From Paraburkholderia caribensis (GTDB lineage Bacteria > Pseudomonadota > Gammaproteobacteria > Burkholderiales > Burkholderiaceae): DNA of 64,000 bases. The position numbers and the translations under genes were made by a program. Shown here one piece after another: positions 1 through 8,813 of this stretch. Location of the stretch: assembly GCF_002902945.1 (NCBI RefSeq), contig NZ_CP026103.1, positions 806,001 to 870,000 of the forward strand. Reading direction: 5' to 3'. Within the stretch, counting starts at the first letter, position 1. Every line of letters begins with the position of its first letter. The notes below the pieces were generated by a model. The model worked only from the letters and a program-made list of their open reading frames with translations, did not search any database and had not been told where the DNA came from.

Positions 1-112
1 ACGATCCTCTGATTGATCGGGAACGGCCGCGGAAACATCGCGATACAAAATCGACACGATGCTTACCGGGCTGGCTCAGGTGCGCGCCCGTCAATGTGGG
101 AGAATCGGGGAC

Positions 113-364
113 ATGAAAACGCCCAGAATTTCAATCATCGTGGCCATGCTCGCCGTGGTCAGCCCGCTGGCGCATGCGAGCCTCGCGAGCGGCGCTCATC
201 AGTTCAAGACCGACGCGAAGACTGCTGGCCGGGAGACCGGGCACGCCGTTCGCGACGGCGTGCATGCCGTCGGACACGGCGCGAAAGCGGCAGGTCATGC
301 GGTGGCCGACGCGACGAAGCACGGCTATCACGCCACGAAGAAGTTCGTGACGGGCCATGGCTAG
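113..364 (+). CDS. small secreted His/Ala-rich protein, unknown function
   Basis: An 83-residue protein. The ATG at 113 is chosen because it follows a GGAG/GGGG-rich stretch and opens directly into a signal peptide (basic start, hydrophobic core ISIIVAMLAVVSPLA, Ala-rich cleavage region near residue 24). The mature part is low in complexity, with spaced Gly-His, Ala-Gly-His and Lys repeats (GHAVRDGVHAVGHGAKAAGH), so it looks like a small basic periplasmic protein. Roughly every fourth to sixth residue is His, which would suit metal binding or an amphipathic helix, but that is inference. I do not recognise a family. Confidence 0.6.
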   Translation: MKTPRISIIVAMLAVVSPLAHASLASGAHQFKTDAKTAGRETGHAVRDGVHAVGHGAKAAGHAVADATKHGYHATKKFVTGHG

Positions 365-491
365 GTGCCGCATTGCAGCATGCTGAACGGCATGTGATTG
401 CGTCCCGCTGAAAGGCCCATTCAGGCGTACGATTAGAGGCATCGCCCCGTTGCATCCGTTGCCGGATGCCGCCATTTGACGGAGAGCCGAT

Positions 492-1001
492 ATGAGACGC
501 CTTTATTTCATTGCCCCGGATACGCTGACCGCGAAAGCGATCGTCGACGACCTGCTGCGCGCGCGAATCACATGGCGGCACATCCACGTGCTCGCGAATC
601 ACAGCGTCGCCCTCGAAGAATTGCCACAAGCCTCCTTGCTGCAAAGCAGCGACGTCGTGCACTCGCTGGAGCGCGGCGTGGCGCTTGGCGGCGTGACGGG
701 CGCGCTGCTCGGACTCGTGGCGCTTGTCTATCCGCCTGCGGAGCTGGCCATCGCGGGCGGCGCCGTCGTCATGCTGACCGTGGCGGGCGCCGGTTTCGGT
801 GCCTGGACGGCCACGATGATCGGCGTCAACGAGCCGAATACGCAGCTCGAACGTTTTCGCGATGCGATACGCGACGGCCAGTTGTTGATCATGGCGGACG
901 TGCCCGGATCGCGCGAACATGAAATCGAGCAATTGATCGCGCAGCATGTGCCGCGCGCCGATCTCGAAGGCGCGGAACCCGCCTCGCCGATCTTTCCGTA
1001 G
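492..1001 (+). CDS. small membrane protein with glycine-zipper helices (DUF1269-like)
   Basis: A 169-residue protein that starts after a GGAGAGC ribosome-binding site. The N-terminal 45 residues form an alpha/beta-looking soluble segment (MRRLYFIAPD, then DDLLRARITWRHIHVLA). Two hydrophobic Gly/Ala-rich helices follow at about residues 65-85 and 88-110 (GVALGGVTGALLGLVALV), and then a soluble tail. This layout matches DUF1269-type proteins that are common near stress genes in Burkholderia; the family call is from memory. No catalytic residues are visible. It is a single gene with its own short upstream gap. Confidence 0.6.
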   Translation: MRRLYFIAPDTLTAKAIVDDLLRARITWRHIHVLANHSVALEELPQASLLQSSDVVHSLERGVALGGVTGALLGLVALVYPPAELAIAGGAVVMLTVAGAGFGAWTATMIGVNEPNTQLERFRDAIRDGQLLIMADVPGSREHEIEQLIAQHVPRADLEGAEPASPIFP

Positions 1002-1245
1002 TGCGCTTTGACGCGTTCCCGCGCGCCGGCGGCGATTCGACAACGCAGTCCAAATGGTTGACAATCGTGTGCCTTGCGCGCGGGGAATGATCGGGTAACC
1101 GGCTTCACACATTCATCGTGAAGGCGTGCTGCCGCCTGACACGCGGCATCATTGGCCGGTCCCGCCGCGCTGTCCCGATTCACGCGAACCACGCTATGCG
1201 ACGCCACAAGAGCGCTGTCGCGCAAGATCTGCTGACAACTATCCA

Positions 1246-2193
1246 ATGAGAAAGACTCTGGACGGCCTCGCCGTTTCAAGCATGGTGATGCTGTGCCTGA
1301 TATGGGGACTCCAACAGGCGGCCATGAAATCGATCGCGGCCGACGTCGCACCCATGCTTCAGGTATCGCTGCGCTCCGGGGTTGCCGCCGTGCTGGTCTG
1401 GGTGTTCGGCCGGCTGATCGTGCGCGACACGTGGCTCAAGGGCGTTGCGCTCGGGCCGGGCTCGCTGGTCGGCGTGCTGTTTGCCGCCGAGTTTCTGTTC
1501 GTCGCGGAAGGCCTGCGCCTGACCACGGCGTCCCACATGGCCGTGTTCCTCTACACCGCACCGATGTTCGCGGCAGTCGGCTTGCAGATCGTGCTGCCCT
1601 CCGAACGCCTGACGCGCATCCAATGGACAGGCATCGCGATCGCCTTCGTCGGGATCGTGGTGACCTTCGTCGGGCCGGGCGCGGGAGGGGGAGCAGGGCC
1701 GTCGGCGCCGAACTGGATGCTGGGCGACCTGCTGGGCATCTGCGCGGGCGCCGTGTGGGGTTTGACTACCGTGGCCGTGCGCGCGTCGCGCCTGAGCGAA
1801 GCGCCCGCCACGCAGACGCTGTTCTATCAACTGGTGTGGGCCTTCGTCGTGTTGCTGCCGTTCGCCGTGCTGTCCGGCCAGTCCACGTTTCATGGCACCG
1901 CGCTAGCGTGGGCGAGCCTCGGGTTTCAGGCCTTCGTCGTTTGCTTCTTCAGTTATGTTGCGTGGTTCTATCTGCTGAGAATCTATCTCGCGTCGCGGCT
2001 TGGCGTGCTGTCGTTCATGGCGCCGATGTTCGGCGTCGCGCTCGGTGCGCTGCTGCTGCACGAGCGGCTCGATCCGACTTTTCTCGTGGGCTCGGCGCTC
2101 GTGCTGGTCGGCATGCTGGTCGTCAATGGACGCGAATGGCTGAAGTTCGTGTTCGCCCGGCAGCGGCGCGACCGAAAAATCGGTTCGGCGTGA
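1246..2193 (+). CDS. EamA/DMT-family transporter
   Basis: A 315-residue integral membrane protein of the drug/metabolite transporter superfamily, probably an inner-membrane exporter of a small metabolite. It shows about ten hydrophobic helices arranged as two EamA repeats: an opening LIWGLQQAAMKSI (the family's usual WG near helix 1), then a second repeat beginning LGICAGAVWGLTTVAVRAS near residue 160. The C-terminal MAPMFGVALGALLLHERL resembles the typical end of these carriers. The frame is open further upstream, but the ATG at 1246 is the start that opens directly into helix 1. The substrate cannot be read from sequence. Confidence 0.85.
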   Translation: MRKTLDGLAVSSMVMLCLIWGLQQAAMKSIAADVAPMLQVSLRSGVAAVLVWVFGRLIVRDTWLKGVALGPGSLVGVLFAAEFLFVAEGLRLTTASHMAVFLYTAPMFAAVGLQIVLPSERLTRIQWTGIAIAFVGIVVTFVGPGAGGGAGPSAPNWMLGDLLGICAGAVWGLTTVAVRASRLSEAPATQTLFYQLVWAFVVLLPFAVLSGQSTFHGTALAWASLGFQAFVVCFFSYVAWFYLLRIYLASRLGVLSFMAPMFGVALGALLLHERLDPTFLVGSALVLVGMLVVNGREWLKFVFARQRRDRKIGSA

Positions 2194-2220
2194 AGGTGAA
2201 ACGCCGTGCCGCCTTCCGTC

Positions 2221-2976
2221 TCAGCCGACAGCGCGTCGCCGTAGCCACTCCGCCACGAGCACGCATGCGGTGAGCCAAGCTGTCGACGACATCGCACCCG
2301 CCAGCACATCGCTGGCGAAATGCACGCCGATGATCAACCGGCTCCACGCAATCATCCCGACAACCGCTACCGCGCCGAGCACCACGGGCAGCCGCCAGCG
2401 CACGGGCAGCGTCCGCACGAGCACATACGCGATCGCGCCGTAGGTCGCGAGCGAGCCGGAGGTGTGGCCGCTCGGGAAACTCCAGCTATGCACGGACGCG
2501 AACGCGGTGTCGTATTCGGGGCGCGCGCGCCGGATCAAGTGCTTCAGCGTCATGTTCAACAGGCCGTTGCCGCCCGAAGCCGCGGCGAGCGTGCAGGCGA
2601 GCAGAATGTGGCGCGTCGACAGCAGCGCAATGACACCCGCCGCGCAGCAGACGGCCAGCACCTCGGGGTCGCCAAGATGTGTCGCGACAGCGAAGACATG
2701 TTTGACTTCGCGTGGCACGGTAGCCCCGAGATCGAGCGCGAACGCGAGGTCGAAGCGGGTCAAGGCCGGATCGGTCAACAGCGCATGCGTGAGGGCCGCG
2801 AAGCACGCGGCCGCAATGACGATGACAACCACGCCCACGCGTATCGCGGCATCGAATGTCAGCATGCGCGCACGGGCCACCTGAACCGCGCCATACGCGA
2901 TGCACGCCGCGACCAGCAACGTCGCCGCCATCAGTTCGAGCGCATGCCGGCCCGCGAAGCTCGCAAGCTCGATCAT
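2221..2976 (-). CDS. PAP2-superfamily lipid phosphatase
   Basis: A 251-residue membrane phosphatase. All three PAP2 signature motifs are present: KHLIRRARP (K145-P153), PSGH (168-171) and SRLIIGVHFASD (S212, R213, H219, D223), giving the catalytic His pair. About six hydrophobic helices surround them. Such enzymes remove phosphate from phosphatidic acid, undecaprenyl pyrophosphate or related lipids on the periplasmic face. It is the last gene of a four-gene operon: its ATG overlaps the stop of the phosphoesterase gene (ATGA). Because a diacylglycerol-kinase-like gene lies in the same operon, phosphatidate or another lipid phosphate is an attractive substrate, by inference. Confidence 0.85.
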   Translation of the reverse strand: MIELASFAGRHALELMAATLLVAACIAYGAVQVARARMLTFDAAIRVGVVVIVIAAACFAALTHALLTDPALTRFDLAFALDLGATVPREVKHVFAVATHLGDPEVLAVCCAAGVIALLSTRHILLACTLAAASGGNGLLNMTLKHLIRRARPEYDTAFASVHSWSFPSGHTSGSLATYGAIAYVLVRTLPVRWRLPVVLGAVAVVGMIAWSRLIIGVHFASDVLAGAMSSTAWLTACVLVAEWLRRRAVG

Positions 2977-3830
2977 GGCGTTCCCGCCGCGCGCGCGGCA
3001 ACGGGCGACAGCACTTCATCCGGGCCGGCGAGTTCCAGTTCATGCTCCAGCACGGGCACGAATGCGTTGCCGTTCTCGTCGTAGTCATAGCGGGCCACGA
3101 CGGCCTTGCGTCCATTCGGATCGCCCGCGTCGTAGCGAATCAGATTGACCGAATTCGACATCTGCCCGCGAATGCGCGTCGATACAGCCGTGCCCGCCTG
3201 CACGGCCCACACGGGCCGCGCGATGTCCATGCGGCCCGCGAGGGGCAGCACGTAAGGCAAATGGATATGTCCGCCCACGATCAGATCGACACCCGCCTGC
3301 GCCCAACGCTGGATGGCGGGTTCGCGGCCGTGCAGCAGGTTGCGCGTGTCTTCCGCCGCGACGGACGCCACGGGATGATGCGTGACCACCACGCGCAGCT
3401 GCAACGGCGTCGCGCGTTCGAGCCGCCGCGCGGCGCGTTCGATCTGTTCCGCGGACACCTCGCCATCCGTGTGCCGCGCGCGACGGGTCGTGTTCAGCCC
3501 GATCACCAGCAGTTCGCGCGACTCGAACACGGGTTCGAGATCGGCGCCAAACACGCGCCGATGATTCGCATACGGATGCAGCACGCGCGCAAACAGGTTG
3601 AAGAGGGGAATGTCGTGATTGCCGGGAATCACCAGCGCGGGTATTGCGCCGAGCCGGTCGATGAACGCCCGCGCCGCGGTGAACTGGCTGCGCCGCGCGC
3701 GCTGCGTGATATCGCCGGACAGCACGACCAGCTCGGGCTGCTCGCGTGCGGCGAGTTGCAGCAAGGCTTCGACGACGCCGGGCCGTTCAGTGCCGAAATG
3801 CGGATCGGAGATCTGGAGCAACAGCGTCAT
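2973..3830 (-). CDS. calcineurin-like metallophosphoesterase
   Basis: A 285-residue cytoplasmic phosphoesterase without a signal peptide. The binuclear metal-site motifs are all present: DPHF near the start (D-x-H), SGDIT, GNHD, THHP and GGHIH. This is the order of class III cyclic nucleotide phosphodiesterase/CpdA and LpxH-like enzymes; the substrate could be a cyclic nucleotide, a nucleotide-lipid or another phosphodiester. Its start ATG overlaps the stop of the lipid-kinase gene and its stop overlaps the PAP2 start, so it is likely translated in a coupled way with both. The operon context hints at a lipid or head-group phosphoester. Confidence 0.85.
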   Translation of the reverse strand: MTLLLQISDPHFGTERPGVVEALLQLAAREQPELVVLSGDITQRARRSQFTAARAFIDRLGAIPALVIPGNHDIPLFNLFARVLHPYANHRRVFGADLEPVFESRELLVIGLNTTRRARHTDGEVSAEQIERAARRLERATPLQLRVVVTHHPVASVAAEDTRNLLHGREPAIQRWAQAGVDLIVGGHIHLPYVLPLAGRMDIARPVWAVQAGTAVSTRIRGQMSNSVNLIRYDAGDPNGRKAVVARYDYDENGNAFVPVLEHELELAGPDEVLSPVAARAAGTP

Positions 3831-4825
3831 GAGCGGTTCCGGGCGGCGACATCGGCCTCGGGTTTCAGCAGATAAAGGGGCGTGTCGCCGACACGGAATT
3901 CGAGCGGCATCTGCATATGCGTGACCTCGCCATCCATTGCGATTTTGACACGCCTGCGCCGCTTCGACGGACGCGTCACGGTGAAGCGGCGAAACGCGAA
4001 GGCGATCACGTTGTCCGCGTCGCTCATGCGGCTCAGCGCGCCGCGCAGCGACAGCACGATCTGCGCAATCCGGCCGGTCGCGCGCGGCGCCAATGCGACC
4101 AGCAAGCCTTGCGCCAGCAACGGCGCTTCCGCCGCGCCGACCTGTTCGAGCTGAAGCCGGTTGTTGGCGACGAACAGCGTCGAGGTGCGAATCTCCCGCA
4201 TCGTGCCTTCGTGATCGACATGCAGACGCAGATGCCGATGCCGCCGCAACAGCATCGTGACGGCCGACCACAGCGCGACCAGCCGGCTGCGCCCGAATTG
4301 CCGCTTGTAGATTTCGCGGTGCTCGAGCATCTTCGGATACAGCCCGAGGCTCGCGTTGACGAGGAACATTCGGTCGTTGACGTAGCCGACCTGCACGGGA
4401 TGCGCGCGCGCCGTCAGCAGCAGATCGACGGCTTGCGCGGGATCGGCGGGAATGCCGTGGTCGCGGCTGAAATAGTTGAAGGTGCCGCACGGCAGCACGC
4501 CAAACGCGCAGCCGCTGCCGATTACCGCCTGCGCGACGGCGCACAGCGTGCCGTCGCCGCCCGCGCCGACCACCGCGCCGCCGCGTGCCCGCGCAAGCTC
4601 GACTGCGCGTTGCGCCGTCGCGCCGAGTTGCGACGGATCATGGACCAGCATCAGTTCGTACTCGCGGTTCGCCTTGCCGAATGCGTTCGCGATCAACGTG
4701 GCCGTGGTCTCGCCCTGCTTGCGGCCCGAACCCGCGTTCATCACGATCACGAACGGCGCGCGCGCGTCCATCTGCCGGGCTTCGCCGTGTGCAGGGATGG
4801 TGGAGGGACGGGCGGCGGAGGTCAT
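3827..4825 (-). CDS. diacylglycerol/sphingosine-kinase-like lipid kinase
   Basis: A 332-residue DAGK_cat-family protein. The nucleotide-binding motifs NAGSG (residues 30-34) and GGDGT (89-93) are intact, followed by the conserved LPCGTFNYFSRDHGIP segment and a C-terminal beta-sandwich domain. This family (YegS, DgkB, LCB5) phosphorylates diacylglycerol or other hydroxylated lipids using ATP at the inner membrane. The chosen ATG at 4825 overlaps the TGA of the upstream acylase gene, and the stop overlaps the ATG of the phosphoesterase. Together with the PAP2 gene this gives an apparent phosphorylate/dephosphorylate pair for a lipid. The true lipid is not evident. Confidence 0.85.
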   Translation of the reverse strand: MTSAARPSTIPAHGEARQMDARAPFVIVMNAGSGRKQGETTATLIANAFGKANREYELMLVHDPSQLGATAQRAVELARARGGAVVGAGGDGTLCAVAQAVIGSGCAFGVLPCGTFNYFSRDHGIPADPAQAVDLLLTARAHPVQVGYVNDRMFLVNASLGLYPKMLEHREIYKRQFGRSRLVALWSAVTMLLRRHRHLRLHVDHEGTMREIRTSTLFVANNRLQLEQVGAAEAPLLAQGLLVALAPRATGRIAQIVLSLRGALSRMSDADNVIAFAFRRFTVTRPSKRRRRVKIAMDGEVTHMQMPLEFRVGDTPLYLLKPEADVAARNRS

Positions 4826-7242
4826 CGCGTCGATGCGCCGGGTATGAGATGAATGCGCGTTTGCGTCGCCTGCTCGACGGCGGCGCGCGTGTAGAGCAGC
4901 GGGAAATAGTCGCCGTTCAGCCACATCTGTGCGAGGTCGCGATAGTGCGGGCTGTCGGGATCGCCCGATTCGCCGGGCAGATTCACGGCGCGCGAGTTGT
5001 CCCAGTTGCCGACATCGACGATCACCCGGAACGACGGGCCGTTGGTCTCGCGAAAGTCGCTGGCCCGATACGTCGACTGGTTGGGCGTGTAGGCGCTGCC
5101 GCCTTTGCCCGTCGGTCCGACGTTGAGCTTCGCGCGCATGTCGGCGTCGACGAGATCGGCGAACGGATGCGCGTTGAGGTTGGTCTGCAGCTTGCCCCAT
5201 TGCCATGCGCTCGCGTCCGCGCCTTGCAGGCGGACCATCTCGCGATACGCGTCGCCCAGGCTCGTCAGCAGGACGGCGTCGCGCCTGCCTTGCGCGTCGT
5301 CGCCGAAGCGTGCGTCGGGATGTTCGAGCGAATCGAGCATCACGGCCGTGTCGGGCGCGCTGAATGCATCGGCGGCGGCCTTCGGCAACACGGCATCCTT
5401 GAACGCGCGGCCAAGATGCCGCGACAGCCAGACTTCTTCCAGCGCCGCCTGCGCCGAATTCGCGCCCATCTGTGCGTCCCAGCCCTTGAGCAGCGCGAGC
5501 GCGGCACGCGTGTCGGCGTCGTCGGACGACAGCGGCGCGAGCAGGGCGACGAGCCGCCGCGCGGGAATCGACACGTCGTCGTTCTGCAGGCGCTCGCTAT
5601 CTTCGATCGATACTTTCGGCGACGCCTTCAGCACTTCGTCGATGCGTTGATGGCGCGAGCCGTTGGTCCATTCGAAGCCGAGCTTGCGCTCTGCATAGGG
5701 GTAACCGTCGGGCAGATTCATTTCGTTCGACGTGGTGAAGTAGCCCTGCTTCGGATTGAACACGGAAGGCATCGCGTCGCGCGGCCAGAAGCCGGCCCAT
5801 TCATAGCGCCCGTCGCCCGGCACGGGCAGCAGGCCGTCCCAGTTCGGACGCTTCGGCGCAAGACCGCTCGGCACCCAGCCGATATCGCCGTGCGTGTCAG
5901 CATAGACCTGATTGACGGTCGGCGCGCCCCATGTCGACAGGTCGTTCTTGAACTGCGCGTAGTTCTTCGCGCGCATGTAGCGCACGGAATCGAAGTAAGG
6001 CGACATGCCCGGCGCGAGCCACGCGGTGCGCACGGCAAACGCGCGATGCTTCGCTTGTTCCGTGTAGATCACGGGACCATGCCGCGTGAACGCGAGCTCA
6101 GCCGTGACGGGCGCGCTGCCGCGCACCGTGATCTGTTCGCGCACGATGCGCATCGGCTCCCAGCGCCCCTTGTAGCGGTATTCGCGCGGATTCGCGGGAT
6201 TCAGTTCATAGACGTACAGGTCCTCCTGATCGATGTTGAAGATCGTGAGGCCGAACGCGATCGCGCCGTTATGTCCGATCGAAACCCCCGGTGCCGACGG
6301 CTCGCCGCCGCCGATCAGGTCGAGCGTCGGCGCGCTGATCTGCTGGATGTAGCGCAGGCTCGGCGCGGCATACGCGCGATGCGGATCGTTGGCCATGATG
6401 GCGCGGCCCGTTGTCGATTTGTCCGGCGAGATCACCCAGTTGTTGCTGCCTTCTGTGACTTCTTCGGGATTGTCGGCGGCGGCGATTACGGTTGTCGACG
6501 CGTCGGCGCTCTTCAACGAATCGCGTGTCACGTGCACGTTTTGCGTGGCGAGATTGAAGACCTTGAGGACGTTGTCGGGCAGGCAGGGATCGAGTCCTTC
6601 GGGCATGTGCGGTTGCCACTGCGGTTGCAAGCCGAAGCGGATCGAATCCGCTTCGAGTGTACTTTTGCACGCGACCTTCGCGCGCGCCACTTCGCTTGTC
6701 AGATTGCGCGTGAGACCGTGACTGCGGATGCGCACCACGTCGTCGGCGGACCACTTCGCGGGCCAGTAGCCGACCTGGCGAAACTCATACGGCAAACGGT
6801 CCGGATGGGCGGCGAGCCAGTCGATATACGCATTCACGCCCGCTGCGAAACGCGTCGCGACGGGTTTCGCGTCCGGCCCGTAGCGTTGCCATTCCACCGA
6901 CATGTCGCCGCGATACAGAAAGAGCCGCGTCGCCTTGTCCTGTTCGACGTAGGCAGGGCCGAACACTTCGGCGAGTTCGCCGAGACCGCGACGCCGCCAC
7001 AAGTCGATCTGGAACATCCGGTCGCGCGCGGCATTGAAGCCCTGCACGAAGAACGCGTCGTGCTCGTTCTGCGCAAAGATGTGCGGCACGCCCCATTTGT
7101 CGATGAGGATGTCGGTTGGGCGCGACAGGCCTTCCACTGTGATGGTTTCGTCGGGTGCGCCATCCGCGCGCGCCGGTTGAACGGACAGCGCGCCGAGCGC
7201 CGCGCATGCAAATATGACCGCGAGAGTGTGTCTTGCCTGCAC
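4822..7242 (-). CDS. penicillin acylase-family Ntn hydrolase, exported
   Basis: An 806-residue proenzyme. A GTG start at 7242 is preferred because a strong AAGGAGG lies six bases upstream and the protein then opens with a clean signal peptide (LAVIFACAALGALS, cleavage near ARADG). The family self-cleaves to expose an N-terminal Ser on the beta chain: here EGSNNWVIS places it at about Ser266, and the NDPHR motif follows. Family members hydrolyse penicillin G, other amides or acyl-homoserine lactones (QuiP, HacB, PvdQ). The SNNWV form is closer to QuiP/penicillin acylase than to PvdQ, so quorum-signal quenching is possible but unproven. It is the first gene of the overlapping lipid operon. Confidence 0.88.
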   Translation of the reverse strand: MQARHTLAVIFACAALGALSVQPARADGAPDETITVEGLSRPTDILIDKWGVPHIFAQNEHDAFFVQGFNAARDRMFQIDLWRRRGLGELAEVFGPAYVEQDKATRLFLYRGDMSVEWQRYGPDAKPVATRFAAGVNAYIDWLAAHPDRLPYEFRQVGYWPAKWSADDVVRIRSHGLTRNLTSEVARAKVACKSTLEADSIRFGLQPQWQPHMPEGLDPCLPDNVLKVFNLATQNVHVTRDSLKSADASTTVIAAADNPEEVTEGSNNWVISPDKSTTGRAIMANDPHRAYAAPSLRYIQQISAPTLDLIGGGEPSAPGVSIGHNGAIAFGLTIFNIDQEDLYVYELNPANPREYRYKGRWEPMRIVREQITVRGSAPVTAELAFTRHGPVIYTEQAKHRAFAVRTAWLAPGMSPYFDSVRYMRAKNYAQFKNDLSTWGAPTVNQVYADTHGDIGWVPSGLAPKRPNWDGLLPVPGDGRYEWAGFWPRDAMPSVFNPKQGYFTTSNEMNLPDGYPYAERKLGFEWTNGSRHQRIDEVLKASPKVSIEDSERLQNDDVSIPARRLVALLAPLSSDDADTRAALALLKGWDAQMGANSAQAALEEVWLSRHLGRAFKDAVLPKAAADAFSAPDTAVMLDSLEHPDARFGDDAQGRRDAVLLTSLGDAYREMVRLQGADASAWQWGKLQTNLNAHPFADLVDADMRAKLNVGPTGKGGSAYTPNQSTYRASDFRETNGPSFRVIVDVGNWDNSRAVNLPGESGDPDSPHYRDLAQMWLNGDYFPLLYTRAAVEQATQTRIHLIPGASTR

Positions 7243-7535
7243 TTGTTTCCTCCTTATGGTTGCACCGCAATGCCCCGATGTCTCCGTCGAGATGTTGACT
7301 CTACCCGACGATCTGCCGTTCGTTGAGCAGAACGTCACGTGTCTCGTGGTGCTTGCGGGCGCAACCTTCCGCGTGTGCATGCAACACGCATGAGCATCGG
7401 CGCGAAACGCACGTCACGAGCGGGTTTTGGCGTGAACGCGGGTTTGCTCGCGCCGGCTTTGCCACTATGATGAGCCTTCTGCCGACGCGGTCCCGATCGC
7501 GCCGCACGAACCCGAACTACAACAAGGAGACGCCG

Positions 7536-8654
7536 TTGAAGCGACTTTTCGTCACGATGTCATGTGCGGTCATGCTGGCGGGCTGCGGCGGAAATGGCGT
7601 CGCGCGTGATGCGCCGAAGGTGATCGTCGACAGCGACTACAACACGCTGAGCGACGACGGCCAGCTTGGCGTGATGGCCGCGCAATTGCAGGCGCAAGGC
7701 AAGATCGAGGTGCTCGGCATCACAGTCGTGTCGGGCAACCAGTGGCTCAGGCAAGGTGTCGCCGACGCGCTGAAGTCGATGGAGCGGCTCGGTGTTGGAG
7801 ACCGCATTGGCGTGTATGCGGGCGCGAATTACGCGCTGGCGCATCCGTATGCGGAGATTCAGCAGGAACTCGCGCAATTTCCCAGCGGTGACGGCTATCT
7901 GGGCGCATGGAGCACGCCGGAGCCGACGTCCGATGCTCAACTCGTCGCGCCGCCTGACGGCTTCGCGACGCATACGCAAGTGCAGAGCAGGAGCGCGGTG
8001 GATTTCATCGTCGATAGCGTGAAGGCGAACCCGCACCAGGTGACGATACTCGCGATCGGTCCGCTGACGAACATCGCGCTCGCGACCAGACAGCATCCCG
8101 AGATCGTGCCGCTGATCAAGCAGATCGTCTACATGGGCGGCGCAATCGACGTGCCGGGCAACACCACGGCGACAGCCGAATTCAACTGGTGGTTCGATCC
8201 CGAAGCGGCGCGCGAAGTGCTGCGTTTGCCGATCAGGCAGACCGTGGTTCCCCTCGACGTGACCGACACCGTGAAGATGGACAAGACCATCTATGACCGC
8301 GTCGCGCACGATCCGAACAGACAGACCATCATCACGCAGTTGTTCAAGCAGTTGAACGGCTATGGTTTCGACGGCAAGAACGGTTTCGAAACCAATCCGA
8401 ACTACACGACCGACATCTGGGACACGCTCACGATCGCGTGGCTGATGGACCCGAGCTTCGCCACGCAGACAGAAGAGCGCTGGGTCGACGTCGACACGAG
8501 CTTCGGCGCGAACGACGGCAAGGCGACGGGGTACGCAAGCTCGCCGCCGGCAGGGCTGCAGAAAATGACGATCATCAAGCGTTTCGATAACGCACGCTTT
8601 TTCGATTTCTATGTCGATCTGCTCACGCGGCCAGTGCCTGTGAAATTGCCGTGA
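7536..8654 (+). CDS. lipoprotein nucleoside hydrolase (IUNH family)
   Basis: A 372-residue protein. A TTG start at 7536 is chosen because AAGGAGA lies five bases upstream and it opens with a lipoprotein signal ending in the lipobox LAGC (Cys17). Most family members are cytoplasmic, so a lipoprotein form is notable. The calcium/ribose-binding Asp cluster is present in altered form (D32, D34, D40, D41), along with IGPLTNIALA, MGGA and an EFNWWFDPEAA stretch. The late motif that normally carries a catalytic His-Asp reads DIWDTLTIAW, so Asp is kept but the His is replaced by Trp. Probable role: release of bases from nucleosides outside the cytoplasm, or a related glycosidic reaction. Confidence 0.8.
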   Translation: MKRLFVTMSCAVMLAGCGGNGVARDAPKVIVDSDYNTLSDDGQLGVMAAQLQAQGKIEVLGITVVSGNQWLRQGVADALKSMERLGVGDRIGVYAGANYALAHPYAEIQQELAQFPSGDGYLGAWSTPEPTSDAQLVAPPDGFATHTQVQSRSAVDFIVDSVKANPHQVTILAIGPLTNIALATRQHPEIVPLIKQIVYMGGAIDVPGNTTATAEFNWWFDPEAAREVLRLPIRQTVVPLDVTDTVKMDKTIYDRVAHDPNRQTIITQLFKQLNGYGFDGKNGFETNPNYTTDIWDTLTIAWLMDPSFATQTEERWVDVDTSFGANDGKATGYASSPPAGLQKMTIIKRFDNARFFDFYVDLLTRPVPVKLP

Positions 8655-8813
8655 CGGAGGCGTCGCGTGTGAGCGTCCGCACGCGTCCCTTCAATTGCGC
8701 CTGCTCCATTGAGCACCTAGTATCCATGTCGGACCAGCCGGTTGCGTTGCGATGCGTTGCGAAAGCTTCGGAGGCCGCGCTGGCATGACTGTTCTTCGAC
8801 TGGAGCAAATCCG

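Noticed and set aside
4585..7326. Plus-strand open frame of 913 codons opposite the acylase and kinase genes
   Set aside because: Arg/His/Ala-rich composition, no recognisable domain, and lies antisense to genes with intact catalytic motifs; a shadow of high third-position GC.
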